Assembly (NCBI GenBank): GCA_023231475.1 | Contig: JALJEE010001140.1 | Location: forward strand, 1-48,196 | Direction: 5' to 3' | DNA from: Seison nebaliae | Taxonomy: Eukaryota > Rotifera > Pararotatoria > Seisonacea > Seisonidae | DNA length: 48,196 nucleotides | Shown: positions 22,801-33,028 of the stretch, in pieces | Layout: every line of letters begins with the position of its first letter | Numbering within the stretch: position 1 is the first letter of the stretch | Notes under the pieces: model-generated | Databases searched by the model: none | Told to the model about the DNA's origin: nothing | What the model saw: only the letters and a program-made list of their open reading frames with translations | Translations under genes and position numbers: made by a program

Positions 22801-24281
22801 TCAATTATATTCGCCCGAATCATAAAACAGACCGAGTCGATTACCATATTTCCGGAATTTTACACGAACATCTTCTTGCATTAAATTGAAGCACATGCAG
22901 ATCATGGCTAGACCAACCACCAAATAGAGAGTAACGAATACTATGACATGATATGATTTCTCGATTTGATCCTTCTTTTCGTTGTTCAAGTCGACGGAGT
23001 TCGTTTTATTTAGGGCTGATTCGATAATTCCGTTCGTTAATGAAATCGATTGTCCCGGTACCAGATCGCCCAGTCCAATCGTACTGAGAGTGATAAAGCA
23101 GAAATAAGCGCCATCAATTGGTTCCCATTTCTCGTATCTGGAAAAGAGTAGACCTCCACCAATAATATAGATTGTTAGGACGAATAATGTGACACTTATT
23201 GGGACGGTAATTGCTCGATAATCGACACGTAACATTCTATCCATTCGTTCTCTCGTAATCTTCTGTTTCTTTGATGTTGCCTCATCTAGGAATTCACCAC
23301 CTAGAGGCATTGTGATCACTTTTAATGGATCGTCAACAATATAAGCATTCAATAATTGATTCTTCCTAATCAGATTACAATAAGCACAACAAATTCTCGC
23401 GTATACAAATCGAAAGATATCGGCCATTGTCGAACCGAGATTAGCAAGACATAACAACATGATTGGGATTCCAAAAACTGCATATGCTATTGTCACTAAT
23501 TTCCCATTAATCGTACGACAAGTCAATTGTCCATAACCTGTTCAAACAAAAAAATTTCCATCAAAACGATTTTTTATAATTTTTTAAAAAAATTAAATTG
23601 AACAAATTGATATTTAGGAGAAATGATAAAGACGAATAACTAACCAATAGTAGTTATTACAGTGATGCTATAGAGAATTGAATTGGCGAAATTGAAATCA
23701 TTATTATCATACTTATTTTCATTGTAGTCGAAAAGATATTGAAATTGATAATCCGTCAACAAATCCGTTAAATTTCTGTTGGATTTCTGAGAGAAGACAT
23801 TGTGAAGTAGAAGTTGTTGAAGTTGGAGAATGAAGTGATTACGACGTTTATCTCTCTCTTCCGTTTGATTTGCGATGAGTCGTTCTTTACAGAAGTTGCT
23901 CGTTATTGTCATTTCTAATTCGGCCACTTCCACACTATCTTCATTCTTTTCATTAATCTCATATAATTTATGTAATTCATCGCAATCTGTTTGCTTTTCT
24001 AATTCACGGAAACAGAATCCACCAATAATCGAATAAGCGAAAATAACGAGACATAATCCGATGCGGGAAAAAAGGAACGATACGAAACTTCGACAACATC
24101 GACGAAATTGTCGTTTATGGGACACAGTCTTCGTTCTAGTTCGAACTTCATTAGTCGTCTGTTTGACATTCTTTTCAATTTTCTTCTTCTTCTTCGACTG
24201 AATTGGAGTAGATGATTTTTTAGGCTTTTTATTCTTCGACTCGTGATCAGAACCGCTAAGACGGAATGTAATATTTGGCAT
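22801..24281 (-). CDS. Two-pore-domain (K2P/TWK) potassium channel
   Basis: Exons 24281-23645 and 23537-22801 flank a 107-bp intron and give 457 residues. After a Lys-rich cytoplasmic N-terminus, the first span is about residues 74-92 (IGLCLVIFAYSIIGG). A cap loop follows with Cys100 and N-glycosylation sequons (NQT, NLT). The first selectivity filter TTIGYG is rebuilt exactly across the intron. CRTINGKLVTIAYAVFGIPIMLL is the second span with the conserved GIP motif. The third span is VTLFVLTIYIIGGGLLF. The second filter reads TIGLGD, followed by the fourth span VIVFVTLYLVVGLAMICMC. This is a complete K2P subunit; two subunits form a leak channel at the plasma membrane. Which TWK subfamily it belongs to cannot be told by eye. 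Confidence 0.93.
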
Positions 24282-24675
24282 GATGAAATTCTATTTGAAT
24301 TCTATCAAACAATCATATCTTCCACATGAGACGAACTTATTCCAATTAAGGTCTAATCACTCAAATTTCTCTATGTATGTTGAAGAGATTTCATGTAATG
24401 AGAAATAAAGGAAGAAGAGATAAGAGATTTTGAGAATAATATTAAATATTTATTCTCGATAATTTATTAAGCGTACAACAATCTACACGAAAATAGTGAA
24501 ACATGGAAATATTTCCGTTCGTTCTCTCCTCTCCCTCACACAACTACCACCATCACCACCATCAACATCTTCCCATCATCTGAATAGAGGCAAGAGAAAA
24601 GTTAAGATAAAACAAGGGAAAAAATTTGACTTTCTCTCCTTTCACTGACTGATCAGAGATGGAAGGTTAAACTCG
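24282..24675. other. Spacer between the K2P and EEF1E1-like genes
   Basis: Both neighbours are on the minus strand, 394 bp apart. No frame of note. It should contain the K2P promoter and the EEF1E1-like 3' end. Confidence 0.5.
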
Positions 24676-25420
24676 TCATATCCGTTCGATTTCAGATTGT
24701 TGCACAGCTGCAAAAGAATAAGAGAATATTCACTCATAACATTTCCATTAGAAAACAAGAAAGTTAAGGAATTGGGAAAAGAGGAAAAGGGAAATAAATT
24801 TCCACTACAATGAATTAAGCAGAGTAATATTTTCAAACTAACACTATGCGCCCATCGGTAGAGATGTACATATTTCGTGGAATCGTTGAAGAAGTTGGAT
24901 CTCTGTTGAAATATAATAAGTTTCTTTTCCTTTGCCGCTTCTCCCCACGCACTAACGAGATGTTTATACAAATATATGAAGAGTAGAAGATCCAATGTGG
25001 TAATTGACTGATAGCAAAGATAAGTATTCGTTGCCAATTCAACGTTTAACCACTTGACACACAAGGAAGAGTAAAATGAAATGAGAAAATAATTTTATGA
25101 ACTTCCAATAATAATTGAATATTTTCATGCTCCTTCAACTCTTTCAACAACATCTCTCTCACCACATTCTTCATTTCATTATATTTTCGATTTCTATCGT
25201 CTCCTTCTTTCACATGTTGCGATGAAGAGGTTTGTTGCACTTGTCCTAACTCATCCAACAGATCGATCAAATTCATAAAACCGATAACTTTCCGTTCTTC
25301 TACTACTATCTCAGGAATTGAGAAACCAATTGATGTTCTCGATTGATAATTGAGAGGAGTTTGAACATTCGAATAATTCTTCTGAACGAAATGTTCGATA
25401 TGTGTCGACAATTGAGACAT
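24676..25420 (-). CDS. EEF1E1 (AIMP3/p18)-like GST-fold protein
   Basis: Exons 25420-25103, 25052-24845 and 24707-24676 give 185 residues (human EEF1E1 has 174). EEF1E1/AIMP3 is a GST-fold scaffold of the multi-tRNA-synthetase complex that binds MetRS and also has a DNA-damage role in vertebrates. The N-terminal half (IPEIVVEERKVIGFMNLIDLL) resembles the thioredoxin-like half of GST folds, with the expected cis-Pro region (SIPEIV, like RQIPVL). The spliced C-terminal half reads LEWLNVEL...TYLCYQSITTLDLLLFIYLYKHL, which lines up with LNSYL...VYLTGYNFTLADILLYYGLHRF of EEF1E1. HLYRWAHTVQQ matches the NVSRWFCHIQH region. A metaxin or an MetRS GST domain is an alternative, but no synthetase domain follows. 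The last exon has only 32 bases. Confidence 0.65.
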
Positions 25421-25615
25421 AGTTACAATTGACGGATACGATTGACGGATAAAATTTTAAAAGGAAGAAACTCTATAAAAAATAATGAAAGGAGAAAAGA
25501 AAAAAGGGAAATTTATATTAAAAATCATCGATATGATTTTCATTTATAAAAAAGTTTATTCGAATCATCATTCTCCCAATTGATAATGAGTGAAATAAAT
25601 CAATGAAAAAATGAA

Positions 25616-26257
25616 TCATTTACTCATTACACTTTTAGGTAATGTGGTTGTGCCACTTTCTCTCTTTTGAATGACGACATAATTGTAGAAACGTGCCATA
25701 TTCACTTCCGTCGTATTGATTTGTTCGCGAATATAATCTTCCGTTTTCGTCACTTCGCCAAGTCCCTTTTCAATCTTCTCGATATTCACCTTAATCATTG
25801 CATGTGCTTCATCTAACGTATGTTCTACCATAATATTGCAACCGAGCCAAATTCCCAAATTCTCATAATCTTCGATTTCTCCATCAACGAACACGTTCGA
25901 ACTTAAAGTGAATCGAGTCTTTAACGGTTTCTTTTCATAGTCTCCCGAACTTCGATCCGAACGATCTTCGTTTCTTTTCAGCATGAGATGTTCGATCATT
26001 TTCACTGATGATAAGAAATCTGGTAATTGATCCCTCAATTGAGCACGTCGTTTTCTTATCGATTCTTGCATTATCTTATATTTCTGATAAAGTTTCTGAT
26101 AAAGAATAAGAACACCATCTGCTTCCATTTCTTCTTTCTTCAAAAATGCTGCGACATCTTCGATGAATATGGATTTGGGAATACCTTGATGTTTAGGTAT
26201 TCCATCTGCATCCTTCTCTGGTGGAATTGTCAATTGATCAATCTTCTCATCCATCAC
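25616..26257 (-). CDS. VBP1: Prefoldin subunit 3 (VBP1)
   Basis: Intronless 213-codon frame. Prefoldin is a cytosolic hexameric jellyfish-like chaperone that passes unfolded actin and tubulin to the CCT chaperonin. Subunit 3 is an alpha-type subunit. Diagnostic sequences are GIPKSIFIEDVAAFLK near residues 25-40, LYQKLYQKYKIMQESI starting the first coiled-coil helix, LGCNIMVEHTLDEAHAMI in the beta-hairpin region, and the closing helix with TTEVNMARFYNYVV, all as in animal VBP1 (about 197 residues). Downstream on the same strand, 195 bp away, is the EEF1E1-like gene. Upstream it diverges from thymidylate kinase. Confidence 0.95.
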   Translation of the reverse strand: MMDEKIDQLTIPPEKDADGIPKHQGIPKSIFIEDVAAFLKKEEMEADGVLILYQKLYQKYKIMQESIRKRRAQLRDQLPDFLSSVKMIEHLMLKRNEDRSDRSSGDYEKKPLKTRFTLSSNVFVDGEIEDYENLGIWLGCNIMVEHTLDEAHAMIKVNIEKIEKGLGEVTKTEDYIREQINTTEVNMARFYNYVVIQKRESGTTTLPKSVMSK

Positions 26258-26754
26258 ACATAGAGATGGTTCAATTACTTGTCTTTATTTATTTGAAGGA
26301 AGAGAAAAAGTGTGAGAGAGAAAGAAGGAAAAGGAAGAAAACTTGTTCATTGAAAAGAAATGAAATAATCGACGATTAAATTTTATCGAATTAATGAACG
26401 ATTATTATGAATAGATTTGAATTATTAGAGATGACGAACAATTACTTTGGAAACGATGTAAATGTGGAGAACAAATTAAATTTGAATAACAGCTAAACAT
26501 TTATCTTTTCAATTATCATTCTCTTTTTCCAATTCTTTCCAAATCAAATTATTTTCTTTTACTTTATCACTATTCCCACTTTTTCTAATTGTCGGTGTTT
26601 TCTGAAAATTTTTCTAATAGAAGAGATAAAACATAGAAATATTTTAAATATTTCTTTTATTTTCTTATAACAGATTTTATTTTTATGAATTCAATTCAGA
26701 TTTTCATGAGTAAATAAAATTTAGTTAAAGATTCATTTGAGTAAGTTGTTGAGA
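26258..26754. promoter_or_regulatory. Divergent promoter region, prefoldin 3 / thymidylate kinase
   Basis: 497 bp between two gene starts pointing away from each other, AT-rich and without an open frame. It holds both promoters by position. No specific element can be identified. Confidence 0.45.
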
Positions 26755-27575
26755 ATGACGAGGAAGCGAGGGGCGCTCATTGTGTTCGAAGGTGTAGACG
26801 GGTGTGGGAAGTCGACACAAATCAAAATGGTCCAGAAACGTTTGGGGGAAATGAATATTGGAACGAGACTTTTCACTTTTCCAGGTTACTAATTAGTGTG
26901 ACGAGAAAGGCGAGGAGGAATCACTAAAGAATTCGGAATTGAATTTCATATGTAGATCGATCGACATTGATCGGAAAGTTGTGTAATGATTATCTGAAGG
27001 GACAGTTGGAAGAGAAGATGTCCGATGAATTTGTCCATATGATTTTCAGTTTAAATCGACGAGAGAAAAAAGAGGAAATGATGAGACTATTGGAGAATGG
27101 CGAAACGATTCTTTGTGATCGATACGTCTATTCTGGATTAGTTTATTCGGCCGCTAAATCATCCGATCTCTCTGTCGACTGGTTAAGTGCCTGTGATGGA
27201 ACGTTACCGGAACCGGATTTGATCGTTTATTTGAAGATCAGTGTTGATGATTTAAAAGAGAATAATCGATTTAAGCAAGAAGAGATTGTCGAAACGGAAC
27301 AATTCCAACGGAAAGTTTATTTGAATTATGAGAAATTATTTCAGAAAAACAATTCATCAAAACTTTTAGTTATATCATCTTTTCTTCTTTCTCATTGACG
27401 TAATTTTCATTCATAAAAAACAAAATAACAGACAATAGACGGAAGAGACTCTCCTTCAAAAATTACTGATTTGATCGTGAAAGATGTGTACTCTCGTTTT
27501 CCGGTAATCGAAGAATCATCCATCTCCTTACTCACTTTAAATTGGCATCAATTGACGTCATCCCGCACCAAATGA
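26755..27575 (+). CDS. Thymidylate kinase (dTMP kinase)
   Basis: Phosphorylates dTMP to dTDP with ATP for DNA synthesis. Exons 26755-26884, 26956-27368 and 27432-27575, with introns of 71 and 63 bp, give 228 residues (human DTYMK 212). The P-loop FEGVDGCGKST is at about residues 11-21. TFP followed by DRSTLIGK spans intron 1, matching the FPDRST substrate-binding segment. CDRYVYSGLVYSAAK is the DR(Y/H) motif. PEPDLIVYLKI and a LID region follow (FKQEEIVETEQFQRKVY, like the YEN...FQ LID). The second intron is supported because read-through meets a stop after LLVISSF, while splicing gives KLLTIDGRDSP as in the family (IDA..S). An AATAAA near 27726 may end the transcript. Confidence 0.93.
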
Positions 27576-28615
27576 CCAATAGAACTAAACGAACAATTCA
27601 ATTTCCTATGACGTCAAATATCTATTGTGATTCGTTTCATAAATATGAGACATTGAACAAATTATCTATTCCATTCTTTTTCTTTTTTGGGATTAAATTA
27701 TTAAAAGAATTTGAATTGAATCCAAATAAAATTTTGACATTCTCTTTTAATTTATTTTTTGAGTGATCCATTATCAATCGATCTGACTAGTCGCTAGAGT
27801 TGTGAGTTGTAGTGCTCAAAGAAAAGAGTAGATTATTTCTCCTTCTTTTTCTTCCTCTCTCCATTCAGAGAGAAAGAGAAGAATCCTATTAAAATATTAA
27901 TTTTCATTTTTTCCCTTCGAACATATTTATCGGTATTTGTCGAAGTCCAAAATCAAATCCAGAGAACATCTCCTAATTGATAATCGAACTGATGGTTCTT
28001 CTGAATTATAATCATTGTTATCAAGAACTAATTTCAAAAGATCGAAAGAGTAATGTTGATGAGTAGGTGAAGGGAAAAAAATACCAGGAAAAAAGGTTGT
28101 TATTAAGGAAGAAAGTTCTGTTCAGAATGAGAATTTGTGAGGAATTTTGTTGATTAGTAGTGGGGAGAAAAGTTGTAATGGGAAAGAAAGGAAAATATTT
28201 TATAATTGATAGATAAATTATGAGAATATTGACTATTACTGATCAATGGTCTGTTACGAAGTGTCTTAATAGGAATTTTCTGTAGCAATCATATAATAAA
28301 TCGTCACTCTCACCATTTATTCTTCATTCTACTCGTTTATTTGTTTGATTTGCAGAAAATTTTATTTATCTTCCAGTTTAAACCGAATTTCAATTAAGTC
28401 CACTCATCTCTGCGCTCATTCTATTGTGTTTTCTCACATTTCAAACTTCTTCATTTCCTGCATGACAACAACAATAACAGACAACAAATCGATAGGTGAT
28501 ATCTATCAATTGGGAATTGAGAATTTCAGTTAAAATCAAAAACATTTTCGGATAATCCAATTTAATTGTGAATAGACGATGCGTGCTATCGATATCGATT
28601 GCTCTCGAAATTCTA
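27576..28615. other. 1-kb intergenic region, possible 5' exons of the next gene
   Basis: No confident gene. A 62-codon open stretch at 28345-28533 (+) is Ser/Phe/Ile-rich and ends just before the next gene. It could be leader sequence or an upstream exon, but I see nothing that ties it to a family. Confidence 0.45.
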
Positions 28616-29626
28616 ATGATTTTCTATTTGGGAATAGGAAGACGTTCATACGACTCTTTTCATCAATATCTCACAATTGATTTCCATCAGTATCATCGTC
28701 TTTGTCTTCGTCGTCGATATTTTCATTCGAAGAACAATCGGATAAAATATTTTCATTATTTTCTTGTGCTTCTTCTCATTATCGTATTGAGCGGAATGAC
28801 ATTGGTGAGAATGACCACCACATTCAAACAATCAACTTTAATGAATTCTTCATCGAATTCTTCATCACAATCAATTATCGAACGATCACGTCGCGCCATA
28901 CAACAAAAGAAGAATAATACAAAAAAATTAAATTATTTTGTTAATCAATTCATTGATGAAATTTATTTAAATAACATTTCATTCATTCAATCCGCTTCAT
29001 CTCATATCGACATCAACAACTTCCTCCTGAAATATATTTCGCTGCGAACACAATTTATTGACTCGAAATATTTCCTACGGAAACCATATCTCTCCGTCAA
29101 TCGTGGTGAGCGATTCGTCTTAAAGTATCACAGTTTTTTTTCTCTTCAGTCAAATGATTTCCATTTCATAATTGTTTTAGAGAAACCGACGAAACGTTTC
29201 ACACGAATTCCAGTTACTATAACTCGCACGGACAATTCGGAAGTTCGAGGATTTTTTTTCGGAATACATAACGAAAATAAATTAATCTGTTTCGATTTGA
29301 ACGGTCATCTCTCTATACAAGTTCTTTTCATTTCCTCATGTTCATTCAGTTAAAGATTTCTTGTAAAATTTCGAAGAATTACGAACTAATCAAACGAACT
29401 CCCTTCATCGTGTTGTGCATGTGGAATGAAGAGAGACGGTTGGTAAAGAACATCGAACATTATCAATTCTCGTCGTTGTTTGATAAAGATCTTAAATTCT
29501 CTTTCATTCCCTCGAAATATTATTTGACATATCCCTCAATTCCATTGTACTCACTCCGTCAAAATTACACAAGAATTCATCAAATCGTCCAAGATGAATT
29601 GAAATATTTCTTCAATATATCATCAC

Positions 29627-29711
<85 letters not shown>

Positions 29712-30180
29712 TTCATCATCGTCATCATCATCTTCTTCTTCATCAACGTCATCATTATCATTATTGTCTTCATCAGTATTCAATCATCGACAAAGGAGGA
29801 ATCATTTGAAACGGAGGAATCATTCGAATGAAACAATTAATAATGAAAAATTAATCGGTCAACAGGAAAAATGGAAAAGAAATTCTCTTTATGAATTTAT
29901 TTGGGAATATGAGAAGAATTATGATTCGATTGTCCAATATTACGAGGAAAGAAAAAGGAAACGACCGAGAAGTTACAAATTATTCATTTGTCAAATTCCT
30001 CCAGACTTTCATCACATACTCAATCGACAACAAGTGATGGATCGTAAGAAGTTTTGTAAGAATATTGAAAATGTTGATAGAAAGCAATTATCAAAAGAAT
30101 CTCATCGAAAGAGGAGGAGGAGAAGGAGAATACTTTTTCAAACTCTCATCACTAATTATTGGCGATATTTTCATTTTTAA
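28616..30180 (+). CDS. Unrecognised type II membrane protein with poly-Ser insert; FGF-like core possible
   Basis: Exons 28616-29320 and 29350-30180 are joined by a predicted 29-nt GT-AG intron, giving 511 residues. The first ATG in the frame is used; about 17 further codons upstream are open. A hydrophobic segment near residues 46-64 (FHYFLVLLLIIVLSGMTLV) after a basic stretch suggests a signal anchor with an extracellular or lumenal C-terminus. The region after it reads EVRGFFFGIHNENKLIC and, across the intron, CKISKNYELIKRTPFIVLCM then WNEERRLVK. Order and spacing recall the FGF pattern VRGAETGLYICMNKKGKL...C.F.E...ENNYTAL....WYMAF.RKGRP. The similarity is weak and the first half of a beta-trefoil is not clear, so this is only a hypothesis. 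A run of about 45 Ser follows, then basic sequence ending in an Arg-rich tail. Confidence 0.55.
29620..29768 (+). repeat. TCA trinucleotide array encoding poly-Ser
   Basis: Near-pure TCA units with a few TCG and TCT interruptions toward the right end, encoding about 45 Ser in the unrecognised membrane protein. The opposite strand reads as Asp/Glu and is a shadow. Likely variable in length. Confidence 0.92.
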
Positions 30181-30383
30181 ATATTTTACTTTTTTATTGT
30201 CTTGTATTCAATTCATTTTTTATTCGAAGCGAAATTCACTTTATTCCGTAAAATCATTCGCATTCCCATTCCTTTCAATTTCCCCTTTACAGATTTTATT
30301 ATAAGAAGTTTATTCTAGAAAAATTTCATTTAATTTTCAGTTATAAAATTTTCTGAAAAAAATCATCAATTCGATCATTAAAT

Positions 30384-32276
30384 TTATTCTGTGACATCAT
30401 TGTCATTCTCACAATCAGAATTCGACGAATAATCAGTTGATCCGTTCGTACAACCCGTGGTGTTCCACATTCTTTTTGATAGAGAATTTCCTTCTGATGA
30501 AGCAGTTGGTATCCCGATATTGGACGTATCAGTAACCGAAGCAGTTATGATACTCTTATTCGCACTATTACAATTGGACCAAACAGGAAGTCGAAGTGTA
30601 GACACTGGACTACCATTCTTTGGTGAGGCAGTTGATAATGACCGAGGACTTGATGTGTTTGGAATGGATTCCAATAAACAACTTAATGTTGGACTTGGTG
30701 ATCGATTGGAACAATCGTTTTCAGAGAAATTACAATTTCTTGAATGTCGCTGTTCACAAGAGTTAGAGTTAGATGAACAAGTAAGTGCATGAGGTGGAAT
30801 GTCACTCAATAATTTAATAAGTGATTCACTTAACCGTTTACTAGTGATGTTACTACAAGGCAATTCATTCGTGGGCAATTCATAAGTTGATTTCTCCATC
30901 AATTTACTCGATCTTCTTACTAGTCTAGTACTTGATGGTGGTTTCGGTATTTTACATTCAGAAAATTTAACTTGTTTACTTTTCGAAGTTTTACTATCCT
31001 TACTTCTTGACGATCTCTCTGATAATCGATCCGGTTTCAACAACGAATTTCGACAACGTTCCGTGTACAACATATTATTACTCATCTCCTTATCTTTACT
31101 CGATCTCATTTTATTCTTTTTCGATTCCTGTATAATCCGATTGAGCACTTGTTTCGCTTCTTCAATAGCAGCAGCCGTCGAACTTTCTTTACTATTTGTT
31201 GATACTCGTCTAACTTGTTCGTCCATTTCTTTCTTCGATTTGTTACTCGTCTCTAACAATTTTTCTTTGGCTTTCCCATATTTAACAATTTCGGCTGTAG
31301 TTGAATTTCTCCTTCTCGTTTTTTGTTTTTTTCGACTTCGACCTCTTGATTCGATTTCTGATTCAATTTTCTTTTCCGATTTTGGTTTCACTTTCAATTC
31401 CGTTTCCGATTTACTGATCTTATCAACTTGAACTTTAGTTATTTCTCTCAACTTAATACTCATATTACCTTTCGAATTTGAATCGTTCGATGTGGTTGCT
31501 TTCGGTTTACGACTAAATTTTGAAACACCACTGGATTTTGACGAATGACTAGGAGGAGGAGTTGTACTGGGTGTGGTGTGTTCACCATCAGTATTCCGAT
31601 TTCTTCTTCTACTTTCACCTCTCAATTGGATTGCCTGGAAGACTTGATTGACAGTGATGATGAAATAATTCTTCGCATTTAGACAACGATCCATGAATGA
31701 AATGTCGTCATAAAGATAAGATAGATCGGTCGTATAGAAAATGAGATGTCCAGTGAGAATTCCCAAGATCTCGGTGACAATTGGTTGTCCCAATAGAATC
31801 GGTACGATTAATAGGACACATTGTAAGTGTGAAGCGGTGAAGGTGAAAACTCCCATGAAACTGAGAACGACATCAGGATTACGACGACTCCAAATATACA
31901 TGAGCATTACATTGAATGCAGAATTGAGAAAGATGATTTGTAAAAGACCGGCAGCTATCAGCAGGACGAAACCACCAAACATACAAATGAATAGAAAATT
32001 GATTGACGATGCAGATTCCTCTTCCAGATATTGAGCGTACGGATAAGTAAAAATGATATGGAAAAGAAAGTGAATGTCAATCGATCCCACATAACAGAAT
32101 GATGTAACCAACCTCCAAGGTTCTTTCCAAGCAATGGAAGGAGTATAATAGAGTTGGAAGGGTGTACATATTTCCATTTGACATAACAATGCTAACAATG
32201 CCGAGAGAGTAATATACGTTCGAGTGACAGGAGGTAATCGAGTGTACGTCTCATAAACAACGTCAATTAATGACAT
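30384..32276 (-). CDS. Derlin with a long C-terminal extension
   Basis: Derlins are catalytically dead rhomboid-fold proteins of the ER membrane that retrotranslocate misfolded proteins for degradation (ERAD). The start MSLIDVVYETYTRLPPVTR is chosen because it matches derlin N-termini; 18 more codons upstream are open. Conserved features are TPFQLYYTP, the WR motif at W54-R55 (PWRLVTSF), FLFHIIFTYPYAQYLEEES, FMYIWSRRNP-type sequence (seen as VMLMYIWSRRNP) and ILGILTGHLIFY. Six membrane segments fit within about 215 residues. Most derlins end near residue 240 with a VCP-binding SHP box. Here about 400 Ser/Lys/Arg-rich residues follow with no SHP-like G.GxRLG in view. The frame is uninterrupted and intronless, so the tail looks real. 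Confidence 0.87.
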   Translation of the reverse strand: MSLIDVVYETYTRLPPVTRTYITLSALLALLCQMEICTPFQLYYTPSIAWKEPWRLVTSFCYVGSIDIHFLFHIIFTYPYAQYLEEESASSINFLFICMFGGFVLLIAAGLLQIIFLNSAFNVMLMYIWSRRNPDVVLSFMGVFTFTASHLQCVLLIVPILLGQPIVTEILGILTGHLIFYTTDLSYLYDDISFMDRCLNAKNYFIITVNQVFQAIQLRGESRRRNRNTDGEHTTPSTTPPPSHSSKSSGVSKFSRKPKATTSNDSNSKGNMSIKLREITKVQVDKISKSETELKVKPKSEKKIESEIESRGRSRKKQKTRRRNSTTAEIVKYGKAKEKLLETSNKSKKEMDEQVRRVSTNSKESSTAAAIEEAKQVLNRIIQESKKNKMRSSKDKEMSNNMLYTERCRNSLLKPDRLSERSSRSKDSKTSKSKQVKFSECKIPKPPSSTRLVRRSSKLMEKSTYELPTNELPCSNITSKRLSESLIKLLSDIPPHALTCSSNSNSCEQRHSRNCNFSENDCSNRSPSPTLSCLLESIPNTSSPRSLSTASPKNGSPVSTLRLPVWSNCNSANKSIITASVTDTSNIGIPTASSEGNSLSKRMWNTTGCTNGSTDYSSNSDCENDNDVTE

Positions 32277-33028
32277 GATCGAATGAATGGAGAGATAATC
32301 GTTCGTTAAATGAGAGAAATTCCTTTCCACGAAATAAATCGAATGTTCGATATGATATTCCTTTCCAGTACAGCTGAAGAATAAGCTATTGATCTGCCAA
32401 GAATAGAACTGTCCGAAATGAATTAGTAGATGAAATGGAGTTGTTCACTATTCGAAACGATGACTCGAACAGTTCACTATAGAAAGAGACGATTTCAAAA
32501 TGAACAATTTGATGATTAGAAAAAAAATATCTAATAAACTAAAATAGAAATAGAAATTCGAAAGATGGAAGGAATCGTTTCCTTTTATTTATGTTCGAAA
32601 ATGAAATTATTCCAAAATCCATTTCTCCTTTCCAATTTTTCAATTTTTTCAATTTTTTCAATTTTGTTTCGTATTCTCTTTTTTCTATTTTCCAATCATC
32701 AAAACTAAATTTCTTTTGAAATCATCAACTTTTTCAATCAATTCCACTTTTACCAAAAAACAAAAAATTTTTATGAGAAACACATAAAATTTTTAAGAGA
32801 TACTTAAAGGAATTTTTGAGCAAAAAAAAGAAAATTTTTAAGATAAAATTAAAAGAACTGTCTATTTTTCTTTAAAAGAAAATTGGTAAGAAGTTTTAAT
32901 TTTTAAAATTTTGAAGATTCAACTAATTAAAATTAAGTTAATGAATGTTTTTATTAAAGAAACTTGTTTAATGGAATCTCGATAAATAATTTTGTGTTTA
33001 ACAATAATCGATAGAAGTCTACATGAAA
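32277..33028. other. Spacer between derlin and QARS
   Basis: No gene. It has T-rich tracts with repeated CAATTTTT words near 32637-32667. Derlin promoter by position, and QARS 3' end on the right. Confidence 0.5.

Noticed and set aside
22801-26257. Operon of prefoldin 3, EEF1E1-like and K2P genes on the minus strand
   Set aside because: Gaps of about 195 and 394 bp on one strand would be loose for a nematode-type operon, functions are unrelated, and no trans-splice evidence can be read from DNA.
29580-29783. Minus-strand frame of mostly Asp
   Set aside because: Antisense reading of the TCA array that encodes poly-Ser in the plus-strand gene.
30457-31431. Plus-strand open frames opposite the derlin tail
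   Set aside because: Shadows of the derlin gene. Composition mirrors its Ser/Lys codons and no family pattern is seen.
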